33,506 nucleotides of DNA from Xanthobacteraceae bacterium. Lineage in GTDB: Bacteria; Pseudomonadota; Alphaproteobacteria; Rhizobiales; Xanthobacteraceae. The notes under the pieces were generated by a model. The model searched no databases. It saw only the letters and a list, made by a program, of their open reading frames with translations, and had not been told where the DNA came from. The DNA lies in contig JAIESR010000048.1 of NCBI GenBank assembly GCA_019745775.1, forward strand, positions 1 through 33,506, in the 5' to 3' direction. Positions 10,053 through 19,353 of this stretch are shown piece by piece (positions within the stretch are counted from its first letter, which is position 1; the number at the start of each line of letters is the position of its first letter). The position numbers and the translations under genes are program-made.

Positions 10053-10079
10053 GCATGTGCCGGCGGGCTATCTCCCCGC

Positions 10080-10454
10080 CTATCGGCTGAGGAAGGTCGA
10101 GTAGCCTGAGATCGTGTAGGAATAGGACATCGAAGGCGCCGCCGCCCGGGCCACCTTGATGACTGCCTCGGTGCGGTTGGTCACCTTCAGAGCCTTGAGA
10201 ATGGCGGTGACATGGTTTTTGACCGTCGGTTCCGCCAGCTTCAGGATCCGGCAGATCGCCTTGTTGCTCTTACCCTGCATCATGACCGCGAGGACATCGC
10301 GCTGGCGAGCCGTGAGGTTCGAGCCAACGCCGTTGACCGTGGCGGCGACCACATCGATGAGCGCGGCCGGCTGGCCTGATGCAACCGGGTAGCCACCTGC
10401 AGGCACCGAACTCTGGAAGGACGTGACGGGTCCGCCGGTTTCTTGAGTGAGCAT
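10080..10454 (-). CDS. Orphan LuxR-type HTH protein
   Basis: A 124-aa protein with a C-terminal NarL/LuxR helix-turn-helix: LTARQRDVLAVMMQGKSNKAI and PTVKNHVTAILKALKV near residues 47-92, the usual four-helix unit including the invariant Glu-to-Asp change at RQRD. It has no receiver or autoinducer domain; the first 45 residues are low in complexity. The start is ATG 10454 with GGGAG about nine bases upstream. A perfect TGTGA-type palindrome sits 78-93 bases before the start, so a Crp/Fnr protein may control it. It may act as a DNA-binding modulator lacking its own input domain. Confidence 0.8.
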   Translation of the reverse strand: MLTQETGGPVTSFQSSVPAGGYPVASGQPAALIDVVAATVNGVGSNLTARQRDVLAVMMQGKSNKAICRILKLAEPTVKNHVTAILKALKVTNRTEAVIKVARAAAPSMSYSYTISGYSTFLSR

Positions 10455-10531
10455 TCGTATTGTCTCCCGCTAACCGTTCCACTGTCGTCGTCGTGGACGG
10501 GCGGAAAATAGTGCGTTCGCCAAAAGTCGAA

Positions 10532-10547
10532 TGTGATGCGCATCACA
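10532..10547. promoter_or_regulatory. Perfect Crp-type palindrome
   Basis: TGTGATGCGCATCACA is a perfect 16-bp dyad of the Crp/Fnr type (TGTGA-N6-TCACA). It lies 78 bases upstream of the LuxR-type start on the minus strand. A second dyad GTTATG-G-CATAAC is at about 10582-10594. A Crp/Fnr-family regulator gene is encoded about 0.7 kb away. Confidence 0.6.
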
Positions 10548-10683
10548 CTTCGGAAGTTATTTTTTCAGTCGATAGATCAATGTGTTATGGCATAACGCAT
10601 AAGGATCGGGATTCCGATCCCCTTCAAAGGTATGGGCTGAGCGTGGTCACGCCCGGCCCCACCGGTCTCGATCAGCAGGTGCG

Positions 10684-11238
10684 TCAATCCTGGGCGGGCG
10701 AAACTGTCGCATACTGGGCGCAGGGAAACAGCTGATGGGTCATCGCATAGCCCGGCAGGCCGGCCGCGACCGCATGGTAGTCCTGGCACGCCAGCGCGAC
10801 CCAGCCGGCCTCGCAATTTCGCCGCGCCCGCCGCATCCGAAACACCGAGTCGTTGACCCGGACCAGATCGGCGTCGCGCGTGCTCTGTACCAGCCGCCCC
10901 ACGACTGCTCCCGCCGCCAGGTGCCACTGCATGCAGGTGCGCGCGAACCTCTGTTTGTCGGCATCGCCGTCGGCCAGCGTCGTCGTGCCGCTCCTGAGCG
11001 ATAGCGCCGACACCAGCAGCACGATGGCGGCGAGCGCCGCCAGGCCTCCCATTGCGGGCCGCCAGCCGGATGCGACCGAACGGTTGAGCGCCATGATCGG
11101 CACGTGCCGCCGCGGCGCGATCGCTAAGTCGCCGCTGACGAGCTCCGGATGTGCCGACGCCGAGGTGACGCCCTCGGCATAGCGCGGGGGCCTCGCGTCG
11201 GGCAGAGGAAATTCACGCATGACCATGCTCCAACTCAT
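10684..11238 (-). CDS. Hypothetical membrane-anchored protein with Cys-rich exterior
   Basis: A 184-aa protein not recognised by family. One hydrophobic segment (GGLAALAAIVLLVSALSL, near residues 64-81) separates an N-terminal tail from a C-terminal part with four Cys (in RTCMQWH, RRNCEAG, LACQDYH, FPCAQYA). The spacing would allow two disulfides if that part is periplasmic. Starts at 11238 and 11220 both have purine-rich sites upstream; 11238 is given. The gene begins nine bases after the end of the next upstream gene and probably shares its transcript. Confidence 0.6.
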   Translation of the reverse strand: MSWSMVMREFPLPDARPPRYAEGVTSASAHPELVSGDLAIAPRRHVPIMALNRSVASGWRPAMGGLAALAAIVLLVSALSLRSGTTTLADGDADKQRFARTCMQWHLAAGAVVGRLVQSTRDADLVRVNDSVFRMRRARRNCEAGWVALACQDYHAVAAGLPGYAMTHQLFPCAQYATVSPAQD

Positions 11239-11247
11239 AGGAGGCCC

Positions 11248-11565
11248 TCATCTCGAAGGTGATCCGGGCGGCCAGGCACTGAAGCCGGGCACGCCATCCG
11301 CCGGATTCCAGTCGAACTCGAGATGGCCGAACGCAAACGGGCCGAACTCGCCGGAATCGAGAGGAACGGAAACCGGCAATGTCGGCACCGATGGTGCCGG
11401 CTGCGACATGCGCGATTGAGCGGCCGCGCGCGTGTTCCCATGAAGCATGCCCGTGATCGCCAGCGACGCGATGGCCGCTACGACCAACGTTGCGCTAACC
11501 ATTGCTCGCGTCGACACAGGCGGCGGCATGGCCGCAGGCTCACCGTCCAGGACATCTTTTTTCAT
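11248..11565 (-). CDS. Hypothetical membrane-anchored Pro-rich protein
   Basis: A 105-aa protein of unknown function. ATG 11565 (MKKDVLDGEP) is preceded by GGAGG at five bases and is preferred over a frame open to 11730. A hydrophobic segment (MVSATLVVAAIASLAITGML, near residues 22-41) is followed by a Pro/Ser-rich stretch and a C-terminal part with FGPFAFGHLEFDWNPADG. It looks like a signal-anchored periplasmic protein. It lies directly upstream of the Cys-rich membrane-anchored gene on the same strand, and the two likely form a two-gene unit. Confidence 0.6.
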   Translation of the reverse strand: MKKDVLDGEPAAMPPPVSTRAMVSATLVVAAIASLAITGMLHGNTRAAAQSRMSQPAPSVPTLPVSVPLDSGEFGPFAFGHLEFDWNPADGVPGFSAWPPGSPSR

Positions 11566-11881
11566 GGGCGCCTCCAAGCGACCGGGATCATTTGAGTGCC
11601 GGCGAACAAAGGCGGAGCATCGAGGAGATTCGCCGAACGCGCGCCACAGTGCGCGAGCGACCGCGCGTCGAGAATCATCCTGACGTCTGGGATCAGAAGC
11701 GTCGCGGCGATCCGCCAATCGCGAGAACACTCGATGTCGCCATGACTTTTTGGCGCGGCGAGAAGCGACCGGTCCGCCGGGACTAAGGTATCGCGGCCGG
11801 CGAATTCATGCCCGACGCGGGCACATTGCCTGATCTCCGGCGCGCGGTAGAATGCCGGCAGCCGGAGCCCAAGGAGCCTTC

Positions 11882-12529
11882 ATGGACATCGTTCTGTACT
11901 ACGCGCCGAATACCTGCGCGCTCGCGCCCTATGTCACACTCACCGAAGCCAACGCGCCGTTCGAAGCGCGTGCGCTCAATTTCCGCAAGGGCCAGCAGAA
12001 TTCGGCCGACTACCTCAAGCTCAATCCCAAGCACAAGGTGCCGTTGCTCGTCGTCGACGGCGCGCCGCTGACCGAAAGCGCCGCGATCCAGATCTGGATT
12101 TCGCGCAATTTCCCGCAGGCAAAATTGCTGCCGTCGGATCCGTGGCAGGAGCTGAAGGCGATCTCGGTGATGTCGTGGTGCTCGTCCGGCATTCACCCGT
12201 TCCTGGCACGCATCAACAACCCGCCGAGGGTCGTGGATGGCCTGCCGGGCGCGGAGGCGAGCGTCGTGAAGGCGGCGACCGAGATGCTGCACGAGAACTA
12301 CAAAATCGCCGACGACATGCTGAAGGGCCGCGAATTCTTCTTCGACCACTTCACCGCCCCCGACGCGCATTTCTTCTGGTGCATGCGCCGCAGCGCGCAA
12401 CTCGGCGTCGACACCTCATCCTTCCCGAACTGCACGGCGCATTTCGAGCGCGTCAAGGCCCGCCCGAGCGTGCAGAAGCTGTTCGCCTGGGAGAAAGAGG
12501 TGAACGAGGAATTCGCCAAGGCCGCGTAG
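11882..12529 (+). CDS. Glutathione S-transferase family protein
   Basis: A 215-aa GST-like protein. The thioredoxin-fold N-terminal domain contains YYAPNTCALAPYVTLTEAN (Cys at the active-site turn, near residue 12) and the glutathione-binding elements KVPLLVVDGAPLTESAAIQIWI, with cis-Pro and Glu-Ser near residues 54-67. The helical C-terminal domain follows. It resembles beta-class GSTs. The start is ATG 11882 with AAGGAG at six bases. There is no operon partner. Role: glutathione conjugation, thiol transfer or detoxification; the substrate is unknown. Confidence 0.88.
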   Translation: MDIVLYYAPNTCALAPYVTLTEANAPFEARALNFRKGQQNSADYLKLNPKHKVPLLVVDGAPLTESAAIQIWISRNFPQAKLLPSDPWQELKAISVMSWCSSGIHPFLARINNPPRVVDGLPGAEASVVKAATEMLHENYKIADDMLKGREFFFDHFTAPDAHFFWCMRRSAQLGVDTSSFPNCTAHFERVKARPSVQKLFAWEKEVNEEFAKAA

Positions 12530-12577
12530 CGCCGGCCAGAGCATTCCCCGGTGAAGTTGACTCGCTCTCTCCCGCTC

Positions 12578-12637
12578 GTCCCCGCGAAAGCGGGGACCCA
12601 GATTGGCTCAAGACTGGATTCCCGCATGCGCGGGAAT
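12578..12637. repeat. Interspersed palindromic repeat (double hairpin)
   Basis: Two GC-rich hairpins lie between the convergent GST and asnS genes: GTCCCCGC-GAAA-GCGGGGAC at 12578-12597 and ATTCCCGC-ATGC-GCGGGAAT at 12618-12637. Read in one frame on the minus strand the element spells RMRESS and VPAFAGT, a pattern familiar from dispersed repeats in many proteobacterial genomes. It may also act as a bidirectional terminator here. Confidence 0.75.
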
Positions 12638-12682
12638 GAGCGGGGAAAGACCCGTTTCAGCTGGAACCACTTTAGTCTCTCA

Positions 12683-14089
<1,407 letters not shown>

Positions 14090-14135
14090 GGATCGAGAGT
14101 GAACCACGCGGAATGGCTTTGTCCAGCTTGTCCGG

Positions 14136-14822
14136 CTACGCGATACCCTCGCCTGCGAATAGGGCCTTCGCTTCCGGCGCTTCGAGGAAGCGGACAAACG
14201 CCACGCCGCCGTCCGATCGTGCTGCGGGCGCCGCGGCATAGGTCGTGTAGCTCTGGATGTCGGCCGGCAACGGACCGACGAGTTGCAGCCCTCGGCCACG
14301 CCAGTTCAATATCTGGACCAGGGGCATGAAGCCGATCTCCTGGCCTGTGCCGTGGATCAACGGCTCGATCATGTCCGTGCCGATGTAGCGCTTTACTTTC
14401 GCCTGAATGCGTTCGGCGAGACCGAGCCGTTGCAGCAATTCATCGACGTAGAGCCCGCTCGATGCGCGATTGTAGACGACGCCATCCGCGTCGAGCAGCG
14501 CGCGCTTGAGCGCGTCCGTGGTCGAGACATCGGGCCGCGGCGCGCCGTCGCGGATCACGACGCCGATCCCGACCTTGCCGAGCAGCACCTGCGCGGCGCC
14601 GTCGATCTTGCCGGACTCTGCGAGCGCGTCGAGCGCGGCAGGCGGCGCGATGATGACATCGGGCGTTTCGCCTGCGCCGATCCGCCGGCGGATTTCCGGG
14701 GTGGTGGCGAAGGTGATGTTGACGGTGTTGCCGGTGCGCTTGCGGAACACGTCGGCGGCCGTGAGCAGCGCGGGCTCTACCGCGGCGCCGCTCAGGACGT
14801 TGATGTCGACGGCGGGCGGAAT
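14136..14822 (-). CDS. ModA-like substrate-binding protein with non-ATG start
   Basis: A protein of about 228 aa resembling the molybdate-binding (ModA) type II periplasmic fold: [57 protein letters not shown] and [10 protein letters not shown]. No signal peptide is visible, which is seen in a group of short ModA-like proteins. The homology-like part begins with ATT CCG CCC GCC GTC GAC, and GGAG lies seven bases before that ATT, exactly where an ATG would be expected. An ATG at 14927 is in frame but would add 35 unlikely residues crossing a palindromic junction. Either ATT is used as the start, or an ATG has been lost and the gene is weakened. No ModB or ModC is adjacent. Confidence 0.6.
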   Translation of the reverse strand: MPPAVDINVLSGAAVEPALLTAADVFRKRTGNTVNITFATTPEIRRRIGAGETPDVIIAPPAALDALAESGKIDGAAQVLLGKVGIGVVIRDGAPRPDVSTTDALKRALLDADGVVYNRASSGLYVDELLQRLGLAERIQAKVKRYIGTDMIEPLIHGTGQEIGFMPLVQILNWRGRGLQLVGPLPADIQSYTTYAAAPAARSDGGVAFVRFLEAPEAKALFAGEGIA

Positions 14823-14852
14823 GATCTGTCTCCAGATGCTAATGGAATCATG

Positions 14853-14880
14853 GTGGCACCTTATGGCGTCACCGTAAATC
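14853..14880. repeat. Palindromic element, copy A (possible IS terminus)
   Basis: The 20-bp core GTGGCACCTTATGGCGTCAC followed by CGTAAATC matches a second element at 15892-15919 at 21 of 28 positions; within the core all five differences are transitions. It lies at the junction between the ModA-like gene and a TetR remnant and supplies the stop codon that truncates the TetR frame. The shape is reminiscent of terminal repeats of IS21-type elements, which is unproven. Confidence 0.45.
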
Positions 14881-15147
14881 GGATTTTCGCCGGCGCTGCG
14901 GAAGGTGGAAGAAGAGTTCGAGCGCATCCGCTACGAGATGCAGGAAAAGCGCCTGCGCATGTTGTTCGCGGCCAGGAAGGCCAAGCCCGGCCTGTCGCTC
15001 GTCGAGGCGCGGCGGATATTGTGGATGTACACCAGCCCGGACGTCTACCGGATGCTGGTCCACGAGGGCGGATGGATCACCGACGCGTATCAGCGGTGGC
15101 TGTCGCGGATCCTGCTGGAGGCGCTGGTGGGGCGAGGCAAAGAATAG
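14878..15147 (+). pseudogene. TetR-family regulator, C-terminal remnant
   Basis: About 80-90 codons end with EARRILWMYTSPDVYRMLVHEGGWITDAYQRWLSRILLEALVG (split here only by reading), which resembles the C-terminal end of TetR/AcrR ligand-binding domains. The N-terminal HTH domain is absent. In frame, a TAA lies at the border with the palindromic element, and the first candidate start is GTG 14905. It is best read as the 3' part of a regulator gene cut by an insertion or deletion; a functional 80-aa protein is unlikely. Confidence 0.6.
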
Positions 15148-15158
15148 GCGCCGACGAC

Positions 15159-15812
15159 CTAAGCGGCCGCGGCACGTTGCTTGCGCGCGACGATGAAGAT
15201 GCGGGCATCCTTGCGCCCGGAGCCATGCCGCGCCCGCTCGACGATCGTGAACCCCGCGCCGGCGATTTCGTTCTCCAGCTCGGCGGCAGAGAAGAACGCG
15301 ACGAACGGCGCCTTGCCGATCAGACGCATCACCGGGACGGCCACCCGGATGAGCGGGTTCATCTCCGAAAGGCATGGCGTCTTGATGATGAACAGGCCGT
15401 CTGGCTTCAGCAGTCGATGAACGTCTTGCAGCATCGCCGGCCGATCGGCCACGAGATGCAGAAGGTTGAACGCCAGCACGGCATCGCATGAGCTGTCGGC
15501 CCCCGCCGCGCGCCCGGCCGGAGCCACCGCGAATTCGGCATTGGGACAGGCTTGAGCAAGAGCCTTCTCCCGCGCGACGGCGATCATCTCGCTCGACACG
15601 TCGGTTGCCACGATGCGGGAGATGAATGGCGCGAGCTTGAGCGCTGTGGTGCCGGTGCCGCAGCCCAGTTCCATCACGATGTCGGAGCTGCGGAGAAGAC
15701 CGCGGGTGCGCGCAAGCGTGCGCTCGTAGCCGGCCAGGTCCGCGATCGGATCGGCGGCATACTTCCGCGCGGCCCGGTTCCAAAACTGCGCGTCGGCGTC
15801 ACGAAGCATCAT
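15159..15812 (-). CDS. Class I SAM-dependent methyltransferase
   Basis: A 217-aa methyltransferase. Motif I is VMELGCGTGTTALKLAPF near residues 45-62, motif II has VATDVSSEMIAVAREKA, and motif IV is CDAVLAFNLLHLVADRP, followed by LLKPDGLFIIKTPC. ATG 15812 is preferred because GGGGAG precedes it; the longer frame begins with TTG 15866. Its 5' 196 bases plus leader are duplicated at 19614-19880. The substrate is unknown; the form suggests small-molecule or lipid methylation. It lies 11 bases after the TetR remnant on the opposite strand. Confidence 0.85.
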   Translation of the reverse strand: MMLRDADAQFWNRAARKYAADPIADLAGYERTLARTRGLLRSSDIVMELGCGTGTTALKLAPFISRIVATDVSSEMIAVAREKALAQACPNAEFAVAPAGRAAGADSSCDAVLAFNLLHLVADRPAMLQDVHRLLKPDGLFIIKTPCLSEMNPLIRVAVPVMRLIGKAPFVAFFSAAELENEIAGAGFTIVERARHGSGRKDARIFIVARKQRAAAA

Positions 15813-15883
15813 TGCTCTCCCCGCGGACCCGAACCCCTGTGAGTTCCGCGCTGCTTGTTCACGCAAATGATACCAGCCATCGG
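15617..15883. repeat. 267-bp direct repeat, copy 1
   Basis: This stretch covers the first part and leader of the methyltransferase gene and recurs in the same orientation at 19614-19880. I count about 11 differences, all transitions, so roughly 96% identity. Together the copies bracket the copper module and the IS3 remnant. Confidence 0.85.
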
Positions 15884-15891
15884 GCGTTACC

Positions 15892-15919
15892 GTGACACTT
15901 TACAGTGTCACGATAAATC
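15892..15919. repeat. Palindromic element, copy B (possible IS terminus)
   Basis: GTGACACTTTACAGTGTCAC is a perfect hairpin (8-bp arms, TTAC loop) followed by GATAAATC. With one mismatch the arms extend to 13 bp. It resembles copy A at 14853-14880 and lies exactly where direct repeat copy 1 ends and the IS3 remnant begins. Confidence 0.5.
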
Positions 15920-16099
15920 AGCAGCAACGCGCTGGCGGCACCGCCCTCGAGCTGCGCCTTCCATGACGTCACCTGATTTAGGATGGGCGTCGAACTGCTC
16001 GGCAATCTGTGCAACCGTTCGAACGCTCTTGACGGCGGCAAGCGCCACCTTCGCCTTGAAGGCCGGTGTGTGGTTCTGGCGCGGTCGTTTCTCGACATG
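15920..16099 (-). pseudogene. IS3-family transposase OrfA remnant
   Basis: Reading from ATG 16099 leftward across two frameshifts gives a protein like QNHTPAFKAKVALAAVKSV, then QIAEQFDAHP, then TSWKAQLEGGAASAL. This is the HTH region of IS3-family OrfA proteins. A one-base loss near the fourth codon and another near HPK break the frame. OrfB is absent. A possible element end lies near 16150-16185 (GCGCCCTGTCTAAATTTCCG). It is a decayed insertion sequence at the edge of the copper module. Confidence 0.7.
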
Positions 16100-16212
16100 C
16101 GCTCCCCTGATTCGCAGGCCATAGCGTGCCTGCCGTCAGGCAGAAATTCCACTTAGCGCCCTGTCTAAATTTCCGGGACCGGCTCCGTCTATTGTCCGCT
16201 CCGCTTCGTTAA

Positions 16213-16488
16213 TTACTTGCCTTCTAGCTCCGAGGACCTACGGGAGAAGAAATTGAACAACGGCGCGAACAGAACCGCGACGTACCAACCGTATATGAAG
16301 CTCCAGATCAGACCGACAAAGAAGCTTGGCCATGTGATCCACGTGAACCCAGGCATCAGTTGCCCCAAAAGCTGGTGCATCCCGCGATCCGAAACCAAGA
16401 GGCCGAACAGCACGCACAGAACATATGTGATCACGAGGAACGAGCTGAGGCTCAGCCCCAGCGACATAACTTTCAATCGCTTGTTCAT
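16213..16488 (-). CDS. DUF5676-like small membrane protein
   Basis: A 91-aa protein with two hydrophobic hairpins: LSLSSFLVITYVLCVLFGLLV near residues 11-31, and a C-terminal pair around WPSFFVGLIWSFIYGWYVAVLFAPLFNFF. The layout resembles DUF5676 membrane proteins, which are often found beside heavy-metal and copper genes. The start is ATG 16488 with AGAGGT eight bases upstream; the frame is open 12 codons further. It is the last gene of the copper-related set on this strand. Its precise role is unknown. Confidence 0.7.
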   Translation of the reverse strand: MNKRLKVMSLGLSLSSFLVITYVLCVLFGLLVSDRGMHQLLGQLMPGFTWITWPSFFVGLIWSFIYGWYVAVLFAPLFNFFSRRSSELEGK

Positions 16489-16546
16489 CGTCGACCTCTT
16501 GGCTTCGCGAATTTCGCGCGACAAGACCCTCAGGATACGCAGGGCC

Positions 16547-17092
16547 TCACTTTCCCGCAGGCGGCATAGATCCCGGCTGCATCGGCATGCCCTGCATCTG
16601 GCCCTGCATCATCTGCATCATCTTCATCATGCCCTGCATCATCTGCATCATGCCGTCCATCTGGCCCTGCATCATCGGGCAGTTCATCATCATGCCGCCC
16701 TGCGGCGTCTGAGCTGCCGGCGGCGTGGTTTGGGATGCACTCTGCCCGGCCGTGGAAGGTTGCCCGGTCGCTGCGGCAACGCGCACGCCAAGCTTATCCA
16801 AGGTCGCTTTGTCAGGCTCACCCGTGACTGGGAGATGGTGCAGAGACTGGTATCGCCTGATCGCCGACCGCGTCTCATCGTTCAAGATGCCGTCGACCTT
16901 GACTGCGATGCCCTGCTTGATGAGAGCTTCCTGCAAGGATCTGATGACAGGCTCCGTCAGGGGCGCCGGAGTTGATGCCGCTGGCGGCGCGGTTTGTGCG
17001 AATGCATCGACACCTGGCGACACACCAACGATCAACATAGCCGCGAGTGCGGCAACCAGAGAGAGACGTGACCTAATGGCGACTGACTGCAT
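16547..17092 (-). CDS. Peptidoglycan-binding protein with Met-rich copper-like tail
   Basis: A 181-aa exported protein. A signal peptide (residues 1-33, ending VDAFAQ) is followed by a PG_binding_1 domain (about residues 48-105: EPVIRSLQEALIKQGIAVKV, LNDETRSAIRRYQSLHHLPV). After a Thr/Pro/Gln linker comes a tail of about 45 residues that is one third to one half Met (MMMNCPMMQGQMDGMMQMM and similar), with one Cys. Met-rich periplasmic sequences bind Cu(I) in proteins such as CusF, CueO and CopA. The PG domain would anchor such a site at the cell wall. ATG 17092 has AGGAG eight bases upstream. It lies 35 bases after the multicopper oxidase and is surely cotranscribed. Confidence 0.8.
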   Translation of the reverse strand: MQSVAIRSRLSLVAALAAMLIVGVSPGVDAFAQTAPPAASTPAPLTEPVIRSLQEALIKQGIAVKVDGILNDETRSAIRRYQSLHHLPVTGEPDKATLDKLGVRVAAATGQPSTAGQSASQTTPPAAQTPQGGMMMNCPMMQGQMDGMMQMMQGMMKMMQMMQGQMQGMPMQPGSMPPAGK

Positions 17093-17127
17093 TGTGTTGC
17101 TCCTTCGGCTCGTGTGTTGAAGTACGA

Positions 17128-18642
17128 TCAATGGGCGGACTGGACGCTTCCTTGCCTTAGATCAAGTTTCGTTCGCCGCTCGATCTTTGAGGTTTCGTAG
17201 TTCACCGTCGTCATCATGCCGGCGGCCATGTGGTAGAGATGGTGGCAGTGGAATGCCCACCGGCCGGGGTTCGCTGCGTCGAATGCGATCGTGACCGAAC
17301 GATGGGGCGGGAGATGAACAGTGTCGCGTACCGCGCCTGCGACACGTCTCCCGTCAATGGCAACCACTTGGAAATGATGGCCATGCAGGTGCATTGGATG
17401 CGCCATCATGCTGGTGTTTCGCATTGTCAGTTCAATGCGGTCGTCCTTACGCACCACAAGCTGTGGTTTGGTCACCAAATTCCAGCTATAGCCCTGCATT
17501 CCGCCCACGAGTTCCATGTCAAAGCGGCGGTCGGGGCGCCTCGTTGCAAGCGGCTTGACCGCGTGCAAGGCCTGCTCGATCGCGAGATCCAGCACAGGAC
17601 TCCTCGTTTGACCCTCGGCCGCGACTTTTTGAACGGCTGCCTTCGCTGGTGCCAGGATGATTCCTGTTCGCTCGAGAGCACCTTCACGCAGCGCAAGAAC
17701 GGGGAATGCCTCACTTGTACGCGGCAGTTCGACCACGATGTCGAGCCGTTGGCCCATTGAGATTGGGAATTGCCTCCCTCTTATCGGAACGACGGGTTGC
17801 CCATCCACTGCAATCAGCGTTCCTTCGAGCCTACCGAGATCAACTGTGAACGCGGTTGCCGTGGCACCGTTGATGATCCGGAGACGAACCCTTCCACCCA
17901 ACTCAACCCTGACAACCTCAGGATCATCGAGAGTACGATCATTGGTGAGATATGCGTCGTAATCGATGTCGTTGACGTCCATAGCGGCGGAGACCGGAGC
18001 CGAACTGCTCTTGCCCGGCGTGGCTTCATGGCCCATTGCCGAGTGATCAGCCGGTCCGGCGGTGCCGTGGTCCGGCCCTTTTTTGAGCCGTTCAAGAAGC
18101 TCCTCTGGGCTCGAAAACGAGAAGTCATGAAGCAGGATCACGACATCTTGCTTGTCTCGGCGGCGGTCATCTCGGTCAAACACGATCAGCGGCGCTGCCA
18201 GCAAATTCTGCTCCTGGAGCGTGTGCGCATGCATCCAGTGTGTCCCTGCAGCGCCCACAGGAAAGCTGAATTGGCGACTAATATTCGGACCAAGAGCCGG
18301 CGTCGGAGCATCGAGCACACCATCCTGATCCCAGGGTGGCGTCAGACCGTGCCAATGGACAATTGTCGGCTCCGATGACTCGTTGCGCAGGGTGACATCG
18401 AAGAGGTCGCCAGCCGTGAAGGACAGACCGGGCGATCCATTGGACTGAACAAGGCCGAAAACCTTCGCTGCGCGCTTCTTGACTTCGATCGTGCGATGCA
18501 CGACGCGTAGAACTTGATGTCCTGCCTTCCGTTCGCGACTAGGCGTTGCCTCCCGGCCAATCACCTGACGCGCGAAGGGTGATGGCAGGCCAAGTGCGGC
18601 AGCCGCAACCAGCGCTGTCCGCAAGAGTTCCCGTCGATCCAT
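17128..18642 (-). CDS. Multicopper oxidase, Tat-exported, copper resistance type
   Basis: A 504-aa multicopper oxidase. The N-terminus MDRRELLRTALVAAAALGLP is a Tat signal. Copper ligands appear in order: HWHGL (type 2/3), HWMHAH, HPMHLHGHHF and HCHHLYHMAAGM, which supplies the type 1 Cys, His and Met. Three cupredoxin domains fit the length. A His/Met-rich stretch (DHGTAGPADHSAMGHE, near residue 205) may be a substrate-copper site. It probably oxidises periplasmic Cu(I) or organic substrates and protects against copper. ATG 18642 is used; ATG 18654 is possible. The Met-rich protein and the DUF5676-like protein follow on the same strand. Confidence 0.92.
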   Translation of the reverse strand: MDRRELLRTALVAAAALGLPSPFARQVIGREATPSRERKAGHQVLRVVHRTIEVKKRAAKVFGLVQSNGSPGLSFTAGDLFDVTLRNESSEPTIVHWHGLTPPWDQDGVLDAPTPALGPNISRQFSFPVGAAGTHWMHAHTLQEQNLLAAPLIVFDRDDRRRDKQDVVILLHDFSFSSPEELLERLKKGPDHGTAGPADHSAMGHEATPGKSSSAPVSAAMDVNDIDYDAYLTNDRTLDDPEVVRVELGGRVRLRIINGATATAFTVDLGRLEGTLIAVDGQPVVPIRGRQFPISMGQRLDIVVELPRTSEAFPVLALREGALERTGIILAPAKAAVQKVAAEGQTRSPVLDLAIEQALHAVKPLATRRPDRRFDMELVGGMQGYSWNLVTKPQLVVRKDDRIELTMRNTSMMAHPMHLHGHHFQVVAIDGRRVAGAVRDTVHLPPHRSVTIAFDAANPGRWAFHCHHLYHMAAGMMTTVNYETSKIERRTKLDLRQGSVQSAH

Positions 18643-18814
18643 TGTTGACCTCATTCGTTCTCTTGAACGTACCCAGGCACGAGTTCGTGTTTCGTAGATG
18701 CCAGGACTCGCGGGACCGGTCCGGCTCACACTATGGGGGCTCATGGGCGCCCAGACTCTTCCCGCGAACCGCAGTCGACAAGCGTTGCTGACAGGTCGTC
18801 GACTACTGGCAGGC

Positions 18815-19297
18815 TCAAATCAACGAGCGGGGAGGTCGAAAGTGAAACACTATGGCCCCTGACCTGATTCCAGACATGGCCATCGTGGAATAGTGGGACA
18901 AAGGCTCAATCATCAAAATTGGCCCAGCGGCAACGTCAGCCGCCGCGCAACACATCGCGCACGAACCTGCAGCACACGACGCGCCGTCAGCATGATGGGA
19001 TTGCCCACCGCAGCAATTCGTGATCTTCCAATCGACCCGTGCGTTTGCCAACGACAGCGGCGGTGCCTCACTCGTAGCGGTGCCGAGTTTGGTCTGAGCT
19101 GCCGTCACGTCCGGCGATGCAGCATGATCGACCGCAACCGCAGTAGAAACTGGCCGCTCCAGAGCCTCCGCGCGCGCACACGCCTGAGATTGTTCAATTG
19201 TAGCTACGGCAGCGATCATCAGGGTCATGGCGGCCAGAACTTTCCGCCATCCCCGCCGGTACGGCAGGCATCCCATCGATGGTGGTCGGCGAGCCAT
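18815..19297 (-). CDS. Exported Cys/His-rich protein of the copper module
   Basis: A 160-aa protein, family not recognised. A hydrophobic N-terminal segment (VLAAMTLMIAAVATIEQSQA, about residues 20-40) looks like a signal peptide or anchor. The central and C-terminal part has CCGGQSHHADGASC, then CAMCC, a cluster suited to binding soft metals such as Cu(I). A second hydrophobic patch follows. ATG 19297 has AAGG upstream; a GTG at 19330 would lengthen it. It is the first gene of the minus-strand copper module, 170 bases before the oxidase, and about 60 bases downstream of the FNR-like boxes. Confidence 0.65.
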   Translation of the reverse strand: MARRPPSMGCLPYRRGWRKVLAAMTLMIAAVATIEQSQACARAEALERPVSTAVAVDHAASPDVTAAQTKLGTATSEAPPLSLANARVDWKITNCCGGQSHHADGASCAAGSCAMCCAAADVAAGPILMIEPLSHYSTMAMSGIRSGAIVFHFRPPRSLI

Positions 19298-19353
19298 GCG
19301 TGGCGCCTTGATGCTCTGACTACTACGCACAATCTCCGAGACCGGGAGCCAAT

